Source: AC-50 sp035640455 (GTDB taxonomy: Bacteria; Actinomycetota; Thermoleophilia; Gaiellales; Gaiellaceae). Taken from it: a stretch of 11,710 nt of DNA. Location of the stretch: positions 1-11,710 of the forward strand of contig DASQWB010000067.1 in NCBI GenBank assembly GCA_035640455.1, in the 5' to 3' direction. This document shows, in pieces, positions 1 through 7,789 of this stretch. Made by a program: the position numbers and the translations under genes. Position 1 is the stretch's first letter. Every line of letters starts with the position of its first letter. Under the pieces are notes generated by a model, which saw only the letters and a list, made by a program, of their open reading frames with translations, did not search any database and was not told the DNA's origin.

Positions 1-76
1 GGGCAAAGCCGGCCACGACGAGCAGCAGTGCTCCGAGCGCGGCCATGACGGCCGAAAGCCAGAGCTTTCTGTGCAT
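1..76 (-). CDS. 5' end of an exported protein gene (signal peptide only)
   Basis: Only the first 25 codons lie in the window. The ATG at 76-74 is preceded by a strong Shine-Dalgarno, GGAAAGGAG, at 89-81 with four bases between. The translation starts MHRKLWLSAVM and continues into a hydrophobic stretch rich in Ala, Leu and Val (residues 8-25), a classic signal peptide or membrane anchor with a basic n-region. It lies 211 bp downstream of a peptide ABC permease on the same strand, so a periplasmic substrate-binding protein of that transporter is a reasonable inference. No mature-domain sequence is visible to confirm it; any other secreted protein would fit equally well. Confidence 0.7.
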   Translation of the reverse strand, partial: MHRKLWLSAVMAALGALLLVVAGFA

Positions 77-98
77 GTGACTCCTTTCCAAGTCGAGA

Positions 99-118
99 GC
101 CGGCGGAACGCCGCCGGC
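99..118. other. GC-rich hairpin upstream of the signal-peptide gene
   Basis: An 8-bp perfect inverted repeat, GCCGGCGG and CCGCCGGC, closes on the loop AACG. On the minus strand it ends ten bases before the Shine-Dalgarno at 89-81. It would therefore sit in the 5' untranslated region of the partial gene, or near its promoter. No U-run follows on either strand, so a standard intrinsic terminator is unlikely. Confidence 0.5.
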
Positions 119-193
119 CGGGCGCATGGAATGCATCCTCAACGGCCTAAGACGAGGGTGCCGATGGTTTGTTAGCTGTCGGCTCTCAGCGCC

Positions 194-215
194 GAGGCAC
201 CGCTTGCGGTGCCTC
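194..215. repeat. Perfect palindromic hairpin, GCTTGC centre
   Basis: GAGGCACCGC at 194-203 and GCGGTGCCTC at 206-215 are perfect inverse complements around TT, giving a stem of nine or ten pairs. It lies in the 211-bp gap between the permease gene and the signal-peptide gene. It has no U-run and shares its GCTTGC/GCAAGC centre with hairpins at 1367-1389 and 7766-7789. It could be a REP-like repeat or part of a two-hairpin terminator with 221-247. Confidence 0.6.
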
Positions 216-220
216 CGTCA

Positions 221-247
221 GGACGTGCGGGCTTCGCCCGCGCGTCC
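221..247. terminator. Possible dppC 3' hairpin (no U-run)
   Basis: Arms 221-232 and 236-247 form a 12-pair stem around TTC. The only non-Watson-Crick position is T226 against G242, which is a wobble pair in plus-strand RNA and an A-C mismatch in minus-strand RNA. It lies about 40 bases past the stop of the minus-strand permease gene, where a terminator would be expected. There is no poly-U tract, so this is a candidate only; a repeat element is the alternative. Confidence 0.35.
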
Positions 248-287
248 GTCTGAAACGACCGGTCGAACCGCTCGTCGGGCGTCCGCG

Positions 288-1358
288 CTACCGAGAAGAA
301 CGCGGATCGAAGGCGTCCCGCAGGCCGTCGCCGAGCAAGTTGAAGGCGAGGGTCGTCAGCAGGATCGCCAGGCCCGGCCAGACCATCAGCCAGGGCTGGG
401 TGAGGTAGTAGTCGGGCCCCGTCTGGAGGAGGCTCCCCCAGCTCGCCGTCGGCGCCTTGATCCCGATCTGGAGGAACGAGAGGCCCGCCACGAGGAGGAT
501 GAACTGCGCGACGGTGATCGTCGAGAGGACGATGATCGGCGCCACGAGGTGCGGCAGCAGGTGCGAGCGGACGATCCGCCAGTCGCTCGCCCCGATCATC
601 CGCGCCGCCTCGATGAACTCCTTCTCGCGGAGGGAGAGCACCTGGGCCCGCACGATTCGCGCCGGGTAGAACCAGTAGAAGCACCCGAGCACGAGGACGA
701 GGGTGACGACGCCCTTGCCGAGGAACCCGAACGTGATGTTGTCGAGCCGGTCGCCCACGGTGCTCGCGAGCGCGATGATGAAGAGCAGCAGCGGGAACGC
801 CATCACGATCTCCGTGACGCGCGAAACGACCGTGTCGATCCAGCCGCCGTGGTAGCCCGCGATCGCGCCCATGATGATCCCGATCAGCATGCTCAGCGCC
901 GTGGCGCCGACCGCGACCTCGAGCGAGACCTGCGCGCCGTACAGCAGGCGCAGGAACTCGTCGCGCCCGAGCTGGCCGTCGCCGCCCAGGATGAAGAAGA
1001 TGTGGCCGAACTGCCCTGCCGCGCCCGGATAGGGCTGGTTCACGAAGTGCGTCCACGGGCCGACCGGAAGGAGCGAGTCCGGGTCCACGCCGCCGGCGAA
1101 CTGGTCATTCGGGCCGTGTCCGAGCAGGTGGGCGGCGATCGGCGCGCCGATGAACGCCGCCAGGAAGAGGAACAGGATGAAGACGCCGCCGCCGATCGCG
1201 ACCTTGTCGCGCCGGAACCGCAGCCACACCTGCTCCCAGTAGCCCCGGGCGCGTACCGGCTCGAACTCGCCCAGCTCGGCGCCCGCTTCGACCGCGACGG
1301 CGGCAGCGAGCCCGGCGCCCGAGGACAGGATCTCCGGGGAACGTTGTTCGGTGGCCAT
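288..1358 (-). CDS. Peptide/nickel-type ABC transporter permease, DppC/OppC family
   Basis: This is an inner-membrane permease that pairs with a DppB-type partner to import oligopeptides or related solutes, powered by DppD/DppF-type ATPases. The 356-residue product has a soluble N-terminus (1-50) with an ARGYWEQVWLRFRRDKVA segment typical of the DppC N-terminal domain, and TM1 near 54-75. A periplasmic loop ends in GRDEFLRLLYGAQVSL (131-146), the conserved family block. The EAA loop that contacts the ATPase is EFIEAARMIGASDWR (247-261). The C-terminus LLGDGLRDAFDPR is characteristic. It is longer than the roughly 300-residue norm because of a longer N-terminus and first loop. The ATG at 1358 has only a weak Shine-Dalgarno. 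No permease partner, ATPase or complete binding protein is in the window; the partial secreted gene downstream may belong to the set. The substrate cannot be told from sequence. Confidence 0.93.
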   Translation of the reverse strand: MATEQRSPEILSSGAGLAAAVAVEAGAELGEFEPVRARGYWEQVWLRFRRDKVAIGGGVFILFLFLAAFIGAPIAAHLLGHGPNDQFAGGVDPDSLLPVGPWTHFVNQPYPGAAGQFGHIFFILGGDGQLGRDEFLRLLYGAQVSLEVAVGATALSMLIGIIMGAIAGYHGGWIDTVVSRVTEIVMAFPLLLFIIALASTVGDRLDNITFGFLGKGVVTLVLVLGCFYWFYPARIVRAQVLSLREKEFIEAARMIGASDWRIVRSHLLPHLVAPIIVLSTITVAQFILLVAGLSFLQIGIKAPTASWGSLLQTGPDYYLTQPWLMVWPGLAILLTTLAFNLLGDGLRDAFDPRSSR

Positions 1359-1366
1359 CCGAAAAG

Positions 1367-1389
1367 TGCGGCAGCCGCTTGCTGCCGCA
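1367..1389. repeat. 9-bp-stem hairpin just upstream of dppC
   Basis: TGCGGCAGC at 1367-1375 and GCTGCCGCA at 1381-1389 are perfect inverse complements around CGCTT. On the minus strand the hairpin ends eight bases before the permease ATG, followed by CTTTTC. It could therefore mask ribosome access or act as a weak terminator for the upstream mau-like pair. Its centre contains GCTTGC (GCAAGC on the minus strand), shared with two other intergenic palindromes in the window. Confidence 0.6.
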
Positions 1390-1460
1390 TCTAGTTGAGA
1401 CTCTAAACCACGTTGGAAGTTAGCGCCAGGTCGGCCCCTCGGCTCTCGGGGGCACGTACC

Positions 1461-2054
1461 TCAGGAGCCTCGAGCGATCGCCTGCGCGTCGGCCGCAGCG
1501 CCGGAGCCGTTTGCCGCCCGGCTCCGCTGCTCACGCGCCATCGCCACGAGATCCCGGAGCGAGCCGGGCACCTTCCTGTCGAGCACGAGGCCGGTCGGGT
1601 CGAGAACGTACGCCTGCGGCGTCGCCCGGTTGTCGAGCGCCTTGGTCGCGGCCCCGTCGCGCTCGTAGAGGACGCGAAGCGTCGCGGGATACGGCACCTC
1701 GGGCTCGGCGTTCGTCACGAGGACGAACGGGACGTCGCCGATCGAGCCGCCGACTCCTTCGAGCTGCTCGGCAAGAGCCGTGCAGGCCGCGCAGTGGTTC
1801 GACATGACGAGCAAGAGGGTCGGCTCCGCGACGAGCTGGTCGAACGCCACCTCCCGCCCGTCTGCGTCGACGACCTCGAACGGCGAGATCGTCGAGCCCA
1901 CGGCGGCGCCGAACTCGCCGGGACTGGCCGTCATCCGCTGCTCGATCCCCTCCAGCACGCCGCCGATCCGCCGGACGATGCCGATCATCGTGAACGTCAA
2001 GAGGAGTACCGTCAGCCACAGGACTGCGAAGGCGGCGATCCATGGAGCGCTCAC
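1461..2054 (-). CDS. MauD/TlpA-like membrane-anchored thiol-disulfide protein
   Basis: The 197-residue product is a thioredoxin-fold protein held to the membrane by an N-terminal segment (about 6-28), with the fold facing outside. The redox motif is CAAC (C88-C91) in MSNHCAACTAL, placed after a beta strand as in MauD and TlpA. The cis-proline is P146 in ATPQAYVLD. The C-terminal 20 residues are Ala-rich and probably disordered. In methylamine utilisation MauD helps form disulfides in the dehydrogenase small subunit. No mauA or mauB lies nearby, so a general role in envelope disulfide exchange or cytochrome maturation is the safer inference. The GTG start at 2054 overlaps the stop of the MauE-like gene as GTGA and has AAAGGAG upstream, so the two are probably translationally coupled. 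Confidence 0.85.
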   Translation of the reverse strand: MSAPWIAAFAVLWLTVLLLTFTMIGIVRRIGGVLEGIEQRMTASPGEFGAAVGSTISPFEVVDADGREVAFDQLVAEPTLLLVMSNHCAACTALAEQLEGVGGSIGDVPFVLVTNAEPEVPYPATLRVLYERDGAATKALDNRATPQAYVLDPTGLVLDRKVPGSLRDLVAMAREQRSRAANGSGAAADAQAIARGS

Positions 2055-2629
2055 GACTGCGCGCTCCTTTCCTCCGCAGCCCGGACGAGCGACGCGAGCC
2101 GATGGACTTCCTGTGCAAGCGTCGCGAGAACGACCGCAAGGCTCGTCGCGAGGAGAAGCGCGAGCGCCGAGGCCGCGCTGAGCTTCGGGCTCGGGGTTCC
2201 GGGCAGGTAGCGGTCGAGCGCCAGCGCGGTCGGCCCCACCGCCACGACCACGGCGGCCGCCGCGATCAGGACGACGTTCCGCGCGACGGTGAGCCAGGTG
2301 ATCCGCCGCTGCGCGACCGGGCCGAAGCAGCCGCAGTCGATCGTCCGCCCGCGCAGGAGGTTGATCGCGACGGCGCCCGAGAACCCGACGAGGAACAGCC
2401 CCAACAGACCCGCCACCGGCCGTACGCCGAGCCCGAGCGCGAGCAAGACGCCGGCCGCGACCTCGACCGGAGGCAGGACCTTTCCGATGACGCTGCCGAG
2501 CCGCTCAGGCACCAGCCGGTAGTTCCGCACCGCCTGCGTGAACTCGGCTCGCCGTGGAAGCTTCGCGAGCCCGGACAGCAGGAAGACGACTGCGAGGCCG
2601 AAACGAAACACGACGGCGGCGACCGCCAC
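2051..2629 (-). CDS. MauE/DoxX-like membrane protein
   Basis: The 192-residue integral membrane protein has about four helices (near 4-20, 47-66, 70-93, 111-130) and a further hydrophobic segment near 152-172. The N-terminus FRFGLAVVFLLSGLAKL and the pair C99-C101 in DCGCFGP are hallmarks of the MauE branch of the DoxX superfamily. MauE works with MauD in disulfide handling during methylamine dehydrogenase maturation; in other genomes orphan MauE proteins accompany thioredoxin-like partners, as here. I chose the GTG at 2629, which has GGGGGA nine bases upstream. The frame is open further upstream but offers no ATG, GTG or TTG before the atpG stop. An in-window substrate protein is missing, so the cellular target is unknown. 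Confidence 0.83.
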   Translation of the reverse strand: MAVAAVVFRFGLAVVFLLSGLAKLPRRAEFTQAVRNYRLVPERLGSVIGKVLPPVEVAAGVLLALGLGVRPVAGLLGLFLVGFSGAVAINLLRGRTIDCGCFGPVAQRRITWLTVARNVVLIAAAAVVVAVGPTALALDRYLPGTPSPKLSAASALALLLATSLAVVLATLAQEVHRLASLVRAAEERSAQS

Positions 2630-2670
2630 GACGGCATTCCCCCATGCGCCCGGTTGCTTCGAGGCAGCAG

Positions 2671-2700
2671 ATCTTACGACCTGCGCCGACCTTTCCGCAA
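2671..2700 (-). promoter_or_regulatory. Candidate promoter for the MauE/MauD pair
   Basis: On the minus strand TTGCGG (2700-2695) and TAAGAT (2676-2671) lie 18 bases apart in the 73-bp gap between atpG and the MauE-like gene. They match three and four positions of the consensus boxes. This would let the pair be expressed separately from the atp cluster, but such matches arise by chance, and readthrough from atpG is equally possible because no terminator is visible. Confidence 0.25.
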
Positions 2701-2702
2701 CG

Positions 2703-3596
2703 CTAGGCGCTCAGCGCGTCCGCCCCCGCGACGACCTCGAGGATCTCCTGCGTGATCTCGGCCTGGCGGGCACGGTTCATCGCCAGGGTCAGCGAGTCGA
2801 TCAGCTCGCCCGCGCTCTTCGACGCGCTCCGCATCGCCGTCATGCGCGCGCCCTGCTCGGAGGCCGACGACTCGAGCAGCGCACGGTAGAGCTCCGTCTC
2901 GAGGTAGACGGGCAGCAGCCGGGCGAGGATCTCCTCCGGCTCGGGCTCGTAGATGAAGTCGCCGCGCAGCGCGCGCTCCTCGCGCTCCTCCTCCTCGTCG
3001 CGGCGGAGGAGCTCCTCCGAGATCGGCAGCACGTCCTGCTCGGTCACGCGCTGGACGAGCGGCGAGACGAAGCGGTTGTAGACGACGATCACGCGGTCGA
3101 CGGTGGCCTCGGTGTAGAGCTCGGCGAGCCGGTGGGCGACCGCTTGCGCGTCGGCGTAGGACGGCCTGTCGCCGAAGCCGCTCCACGCGTCGTCGACCTC
3201 GTAGCGGCGGAAGCGGAGCGTCGAGGCGCCCTTGCGGCCGACGACCGCGAAGCGGACCTGCGTCCCCTCGTCGCGCAGCCGCCGCTCGAGCGCGAACGCC
3301 CGCCGCAGGATCTGGGCATTGAACGCCCCGGCGAGCCCGCGGTCGCCGGTGATCGGGACGATCGCCGCCGTCTGCACCTCGTGGCGCTGGAGGAGCGGGA
3401 GGCCTCGGAGCGACGAGCTCGCCCGCGCCGTCCCGGCCATCAGCTCGAGCATCCGGTCGGCGTAGGGCCGCATCGCCTCGATGCGGGCCTGCGCCCGCCG
3501 CAGGCGCGCGGCCGCGACGAGCTCCATCGCCCGCGTGATCTTGCGCGTGTTCCTGATCGAGCGGACGCGCCGCTTCAGGTCCTGGAGCGTCGCCAT
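2703..3596 (-). CDS. atpG: ATP synthase F1 subunit gamma
   Basis: Gamma is the central rotor shaft linking the c-ring to the alpha/beta catalytic head. The 297-residue product has the conserved N-terminal coiled-coil helix (MATLQDLKRRVRSIRNTRKI, then TRAMELVAAARLRRAQ). The Rossmann-like middle holds the GDRGLAGAFN motif at 84-93. The matching C-terminal helix carries RMTAMRSASKSAGELIDSLT and RARQAEITQEILEVVAGA. An acidic patch, DEEEEREER (200-208), lies in the variable domain. It starts with ATG six bases after the atpA stop, with only a weak Shine-Dalgarno, suggesting coupled translation. It is the last atp gene here: no beta or epsilon gene follows, which is unusual. Confidence 0.97.
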   Translation of the reverse strand: MATLQDLKRRVRSIRNTRKITRAMELVAAARLRRAQARIEAMRPYADRMLELMAGTARASSSLRGLPLLQRHEVQTAAIVPITGDRGLAGAFNAQILRRAFALERRLRDEGTQVRFAVVGRKGASTLRFRRYEVDDAWSGFGDRPSYADAQAVAHRLAELYTEATVDRVIVVYNRFVSPLVQRVTEQDVLPISEELLRRDEEEEREERALRGDFIYEPEPEEILARLLPVYLETELYRALLESSASEQGARMTAMRSASKSAGELIDSLTLAMNRARQAEITQEILEVVAGADALSA

Positions 3597-3602
3597 GGCT
3601 CG

Positions 3603-5129
<1,527 letters not shown>

Positions 5130-5133
5130 GCTC

Positions 5134-5667
5134 TCAGCTCCTTGTCACGAGTTCGTGTCGTAGTCGTTCCAATCGTCCGCGGATCGATGCGTCCACCCGC
5201 AGCGAGCCCGCCTGGAGGACGACGCCGCCGATCAGGTTCGGGTCGACGGAGCGCGTCGCCTCGACCTTCCGGCCGGAGGCCTGCTCGATCTGCTCCAGGA
5301 TCTGCCGCTCCTCGTCGTCGGAGAGCTCGCGCGCGGTCGTCAGCTCGACCTCGAGCCGTCGCTCGTCGGCCGCGACGAGGCGCTCGAACTCGCGGTGGAT
5401 CTCCTCGATCTGCCCGATCCGTCCCTTCTCGGAGAGGAGGCGGAGGAAGTTCCGGACGAGCTCGTCCGCGTCTCCGAGCACGTCGTCGAGCGCGGCCGCG
5501 CGGGCGCGCGGGTCGACCTGCGGGTTGCGCAGCAGCTCGCGCAGCTCGGGCACCTCGGCGATCGCGGTGACGAAGTCGCCGAACTCCTCGCGCACGCGCT
5601 CGAGGCGCCCCTCCTCCTTCGCCGCGTCGAAGAGGGCGCGCGCGTAGATGCGGTGCGCGACGGCCAT
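5134..5667 (-). CDS. atpH: ATP synthase F1 subunit delta (peripheral stalk)
   Basis: Delta joins the top of the F1 head to the b-subunit stalk and resists rotation. The 177-residue product has the family's usual length. The N-terminal helical domain begins VAHRIYARALFDAAKEEGRL, and conserved blocks include ELRELLRNPQVDPRARAAAL and LLSEKGRIGQIEEI. The C-terminal signature is DPNLIGGVVLQAGSLRVDAS. It is separate from subunit b, unlike the b-delta fusion in mycobacteria. The ATG at 5667 directly follows the atpF stop with no gap (TAGATG), so reinitiation after atpF is likely. Confidence 0.96.
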   Translation of the reverse strand: MAVAHRIYARALFDAAKEEGRLERVREEFGDFVTAIAEVPELRELLRNPQVDPRARAAALDDVLGDADELVRNFLRLLSEKGRIGQIEEIHREFERLVAADERRLEVELTTARELSDDEERQILEQIEQASGRKVEATRSVDPNLIGGVVLQAGSLRVDASIRGRLERLRHELVTRS

Positions 5668-6183
5668 CTACTCGAGCACCGAGAAGTCGAGGTCGGAGAT
5701 CGCCTCGTCGATCAGCCGCCGGTGATCGGAGTCGTCGAGCACCTTGCCCGTCACTTTCGAGGCGGCGACGAGGGTCAGCTCGGCCACCTCGGCGCGGATC
5801 TGGCCGAGCGCGCGGTGCGTCTCGGCCTCGATCTGCCGCCGCGTCTCTTCGAGACGCCGCTGCCGGTCGGCCTCGGTCTCCTCCTTCACGCGCTCCCGCT
5901 GCGCGTCCGCGACCCGCCGCGCCTCGGCGAGGATCTGCTCCGCCTCGCCGCGCGCCTGGCCGATGAGCTTGCGGTGCTCCTCGAGGATCTGCCGCGCTTC
6001 GGCGCGCGCCTCCTCGGCCTCCTCGAGCGACCGGCGGATGCGCTCGCGGCGCTCGTCGATCATCCGCTGGATCGGCCCGAAGGCATACCGCTTGAGGACG
6101 AAGAGCGTGATCAGGAAGCAGAGGACCGTCCAGATCATCAGCCCCGGGGTGACCTGGATGAGCGCGTTCGAGGCGACGACCAT
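5668..6183 (-). CDS. atpF: ATP synthase Fo subunit b (peripheral stalk)
   Basis: Subunit b is the membrane-anchored peripheral stalk that holds the alpha/beta head still. The 171-residue product has one N-terminal membrane helix (about 12-30, containing LMIWTVLCFLITLFVL) and the conserved join KRYAFGPIQRMIDERRERI. A long, highly charged Glu/Arg/Ala coiled coil follows to about 125, then a delta-binding C-terminus (VAELTLVAASKVTGKVLDD). The ATG at 6183 is six bases after the atpE stop with AAGG upstream. There is a single b gene and no second b-prime copy here, so a homodimeric stalk is expected. Confidence 0.97.
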   Translation of the reverse strand: MVVASNALIQVTPGLMIWTVLCFLITLFVLKRYAFGPIQRMIDERRERIRRSLEEAEEARAEARQILEEHRKLIGQARGEAEQILAEARRVADAQRERVKEETEADRQRRLEETRRQIEAETHRALGQIRAEVAELTLVAASKVTGKVLDDSDHRRLIDEAISDLDFSVLE

Positions 6184-6189
6184 CGCGCC

Positions 6190-6453
6190 TTAAACCAGGA
6201 CGTAAGCCAGGATCGAGCCCAGCAGGCCGTAGAAGACGACCGCCTCGGTGAGCGCGAAGCCGAGCCACTGGATGCCCTGCAGCTCTCCGCGCAGCTCCGG
6301 CTGACGCGCGACCGACTGGATCATCGAGCCGAAGATGTTGCCGATGCCGACGCCCGCCCCGAGGGCGCCGAGGCCGACGCCGAGCGCGAGGCCGACCGCC
6401 TTGCCGGCCTTCGTGACGTCGCCCGAGGTGGCTGCGAGAACGGTTGCGAGCAC
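6190..6453 (-). CDS. atpE: ATP synthase Fo subunit c (ring)
   Basis: Subunit c forms the rotating ring that carries protons. The 87-residue product is a helical hairpin. TM1 holds a glycine-rich run (GLGALGAGVGIGNIFG, about 27-42), the cytoplasmic loop is ARQPEL (49-54), and TM2 carries the ion-binding carboxylate E70 in GFALTEAVVFYG. The sodium-type ligands are missing: there is no Gln in the TM1 ligand position, and Ala-Val follow E70 instead of Ser-Thr. Proton coupling is therefore inferred. An N-terminal extension of about 15 residues precedes TM1. The GTG at 6453 is preceded by a perfect AGGAGG five bases away that overlaps the atpB stop codon, which fits the need for many c copies per complex. 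Confidence 0.97.
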   Translation of the reverse strand: MLATVLAATSGDVTKAGKAVGLALGVGLGALGAGVGIGNIFGSMIQSVARQPELRGELQGIQWLGFALTEAVVFYGLLGSILAYVLV

Positions 6454-6458
6454 TGACT

Positions 6459-6464
6459 CCTCCT
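6459..6464 (-). promoter_or_regulatory. Strong atpE ribosome binding site
   Basis: A perfect AGGAGG stands five bases before the atpE GTG, and its first two bases are the last two of the atpB TAG. It is the best Shine-Dalgarno I see in the window. Subunit c is needed in about 8-15 copies per complex, so a boosted initiation site here is expected. Confidence 0.75.
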
Positions 6465-7305
6465 AGTGTTCGGGCTCGATCGCCGAGCCGATGTAGATGG
6501 CGGACAAGGCAGCGAAGATGAAGGCCTGGATCGACACGACGATCGCCACCTCGAAGATGTAGAAGGCGCTGGCGACGACGACGATCGGCGCGAGGACGAG
6601 CGTCTGGAGGATGAAGATCAGGCCGATGAACGTGAGGATCAGGATGTGGCCGGCGAGCATGTTGGCGAAGAGCCGGACGGAGAGCGAGATCAGCCGCATG
6701 AACTGCCCGAGCACCTCCAACGGCACGATCAGCAGGAGCAGCGCCCTCGGGGCTTCGGGGATCCAGCTCTTGAAGTAGCGGATCGGCCCGTTCCAGCGGA
6801 TGCCCTCCACGTGCGTGAAGACGAAGGTGAGGAGGGCGAGCGCCAGCGTCACCGAGAGCGACGAGGTCGCCGCGTAGATCCCCCAGACGGGAATGCCGTG
6901 CCACGTCTCGCCGGTGAGCGGCAGCGGGATGAAGCCGATCATGTTCACGACCCAGATGAAGAGCATCAGCGTGGCGACGTAGGGGAACCAGCGGCCGATC
7001 GCCTTCGACGGCAGGCCCTGCTCGGCGACCTGCGTCTGCGCGATCTCGTAGATCTGCTCGCCCGTCGTCTGGCGGCGCGTGAGCGTCTTGCCGCGCATCA
7101 GGAAGAGGCCGAGCAGGATCGTCGCGGCGCTCCCGATCATGAGGTAGACGACGGCCTTCGTGATCGAGAGGTCGAGCGGTCCGAGGTGGATCGGGATCCA
7201 CTCGTGCTGCTCGAACTCGGTCGTCGGGTCGAATTGCCCGCGCGCGAGCGCGGGGGCCGGCAGTGCGAGCGCGGCGAAGGTGAGCGCGAGGAGTGCGCGC
7301 CTCAC
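6463..7305 (-). CDS. atpB: ATP synthase Fo subunit a
   Basis: Subunit a forms the two proton half-channels beside the c-ring. The 280-residue product has the essential arginine R211 in SLSVRLFANMLAGH (equivalent to E. coli R210), N215 four residues on, and H220 at the position of E. coli E219. The last helix block FEVAIVVSIQAFIF (251-264) supplies E252, the acid in the H/E exchange seen in many bacteria. The N-terminus MRRALLALTFAALALPAPAL then ARG looks like a cleavable signal peptide, consistent with an outward-facing N-terminus. The GTG at 7305 overlaps the atpI stop as GTGA and has GGAGG six bases upstream. Other blocks fit the family: IGFIPLPLTG and the C-terminal IYIGSAIEPEH. Confidence 0.97.
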   Translation of the reverse strand: MRRALLALTFAALALPAPALARGQFDPTTEFEQHEWIPIHLGPLDLSITKAVVYLMIGSAATILLGLFLMRGKTLTRRQTTGEQIYEIAQTQVAEQGLPSKAIGRWFPYVATLMLFIWVVNMIGFIPLPLTGETWHGIPVWGIYAATSSLSVTLALALLTFVFTHVEGIRWNGPIRYFKSWIPEAPRALLLLIVPLEVLGQFMRLISLSVRLFANMLAGHILILTFIGLIFILQTLVLAPIVVVASAFYIFEVAIVVSIQAFIFAALSAIYIGSAIEPEH

Positions 7306-7691
7306 GCCGCGCCTCCGAAGTAGGCGAGGAGCGACAAGCCGAGCTCGAACGTGTACGCAAGGGCGTACGTCAGCGCGGCTGCGAGCGCGAGCTTCGGGTC
7401 CGAGGCCGCGGTCGCGACGAGGACCACGAGAAGTCCCAGCGCCTTGAAGAACATGCCGAACGCCTGCACGCCTGAGGCGGCGAGATTACTCACCCGAGCC
7501 CGCAGACGCGTCAGCAGGAGTTCGAGCGAGTGGACGGCGACCCAGAGCAGGACCGCGATCGCCCAGCCGGCGAGCCGCCAGCCGGCGAGGAGGAAGACCG
7601 GCAGCGCGAGGGCGAGGACGAGCGCGCTCCCGAGCGCCGGCAGCAGCCGCCCAGGGACCGGCCGGGGGGTGGAGAAAAGGGCCGACCTCAC
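7302..7691 (-). CDS. AtpI-like membrane protein of the ATP synthase cluster
   Basis: The 129-residue hydrophobic protein has four predicted membrane helices (about 17-37, 39-60, 76-96, 100-123) with a basic loop LTRLRARVSN between the second and third. Position directly upstream of atpB with a 4-base GTGA overlap, size and topology match the AtpI/subunit I class. Members of that class assist c-ring assembly or ion supply; sequence conservation is low, so the assignment rests mainly on context. The GTG at 7691 has GAGGTG five bases upstream. Mycobacteria carry a similar small protein between wecA and atpB. A distinct function is possible. Confidence 0.75.
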   Translation of the reverse strand: MRSALFSTPRPVPGRLLPALGSALVLALALPVFLLAGWRLAGWAIAVLLWVAVHSLELLLTRLRARVSNLAASGVQAFGMFFKALGLLVVLVATAASDPKLALAAALTYALAYTFELGLSLLAYFGGAA

Positions 7692-7734
7692 GCGTCCACC
7701 TCAGCTAGGGACCTACTAGGCTGGCGGCGCAGAC

Positions 7735-7761
7735 GGCGGCGCTGGCAAAGCCAGCACCGCC
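7735..7761. other. Hairpin between atpZ-like and atpI-like genes
   Basis: Arms 7735-7746 and 7750-7761 pair around AAA with one C7740/A7756 mismatch in plus-strand RNA. In minus-strand RNA, the transcript of the atp cluster, that position becomes a G-U wobble, so the 12-pair stem is complete. With 7766-7789 it forms a tandem hairpin pair in the 97-bp gap. No U-run follows. Confidence 0.55.
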
Positions 7762-7765
7762 TGAA

Positions 7766-7789
7766 AGCGGCATCGCAAGCGACGCCGCT
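7766..7789. repeat. Palindromic hairpin overlapping the atpZ-like stop, GCAAGC centre
   Basis: Arms 7766-7776 and 7779-7789 pair around AA, with one A7772/C7783 mismatch that becomes a U-G wobble in minus-strand RNA. T7789 is also the last base of the atpZ-like stop codon. The TCGCAAGCGA centre resembles the CCGCTTGCGG centre at 194-215. It could attenuate or process the transcript between atpZ and atpI, or be a member of a repeat family. Confidence 0.55.

Noticed and set aside
126..1394. 422-codon plus-strand frame opposite the peptide permease
   Set aside because: The minus-strand permease has membrane helices and the EAA motif; the plus-strand product is a charged, repetitive shadow.
1434..1453. 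Stem-loop after the MauD-like gene as an intrinsic terminator
   Set aside because: The stem is only about five pairs with a ten-base loop and no U-run follows, too weak to call.
6190..6453. Sodium-coupled c subunit
   Set aside because: The TM1 Gln and the Ser/Thr next to the carboxylate that bind sodium are missing, so proton coupling is more likely.
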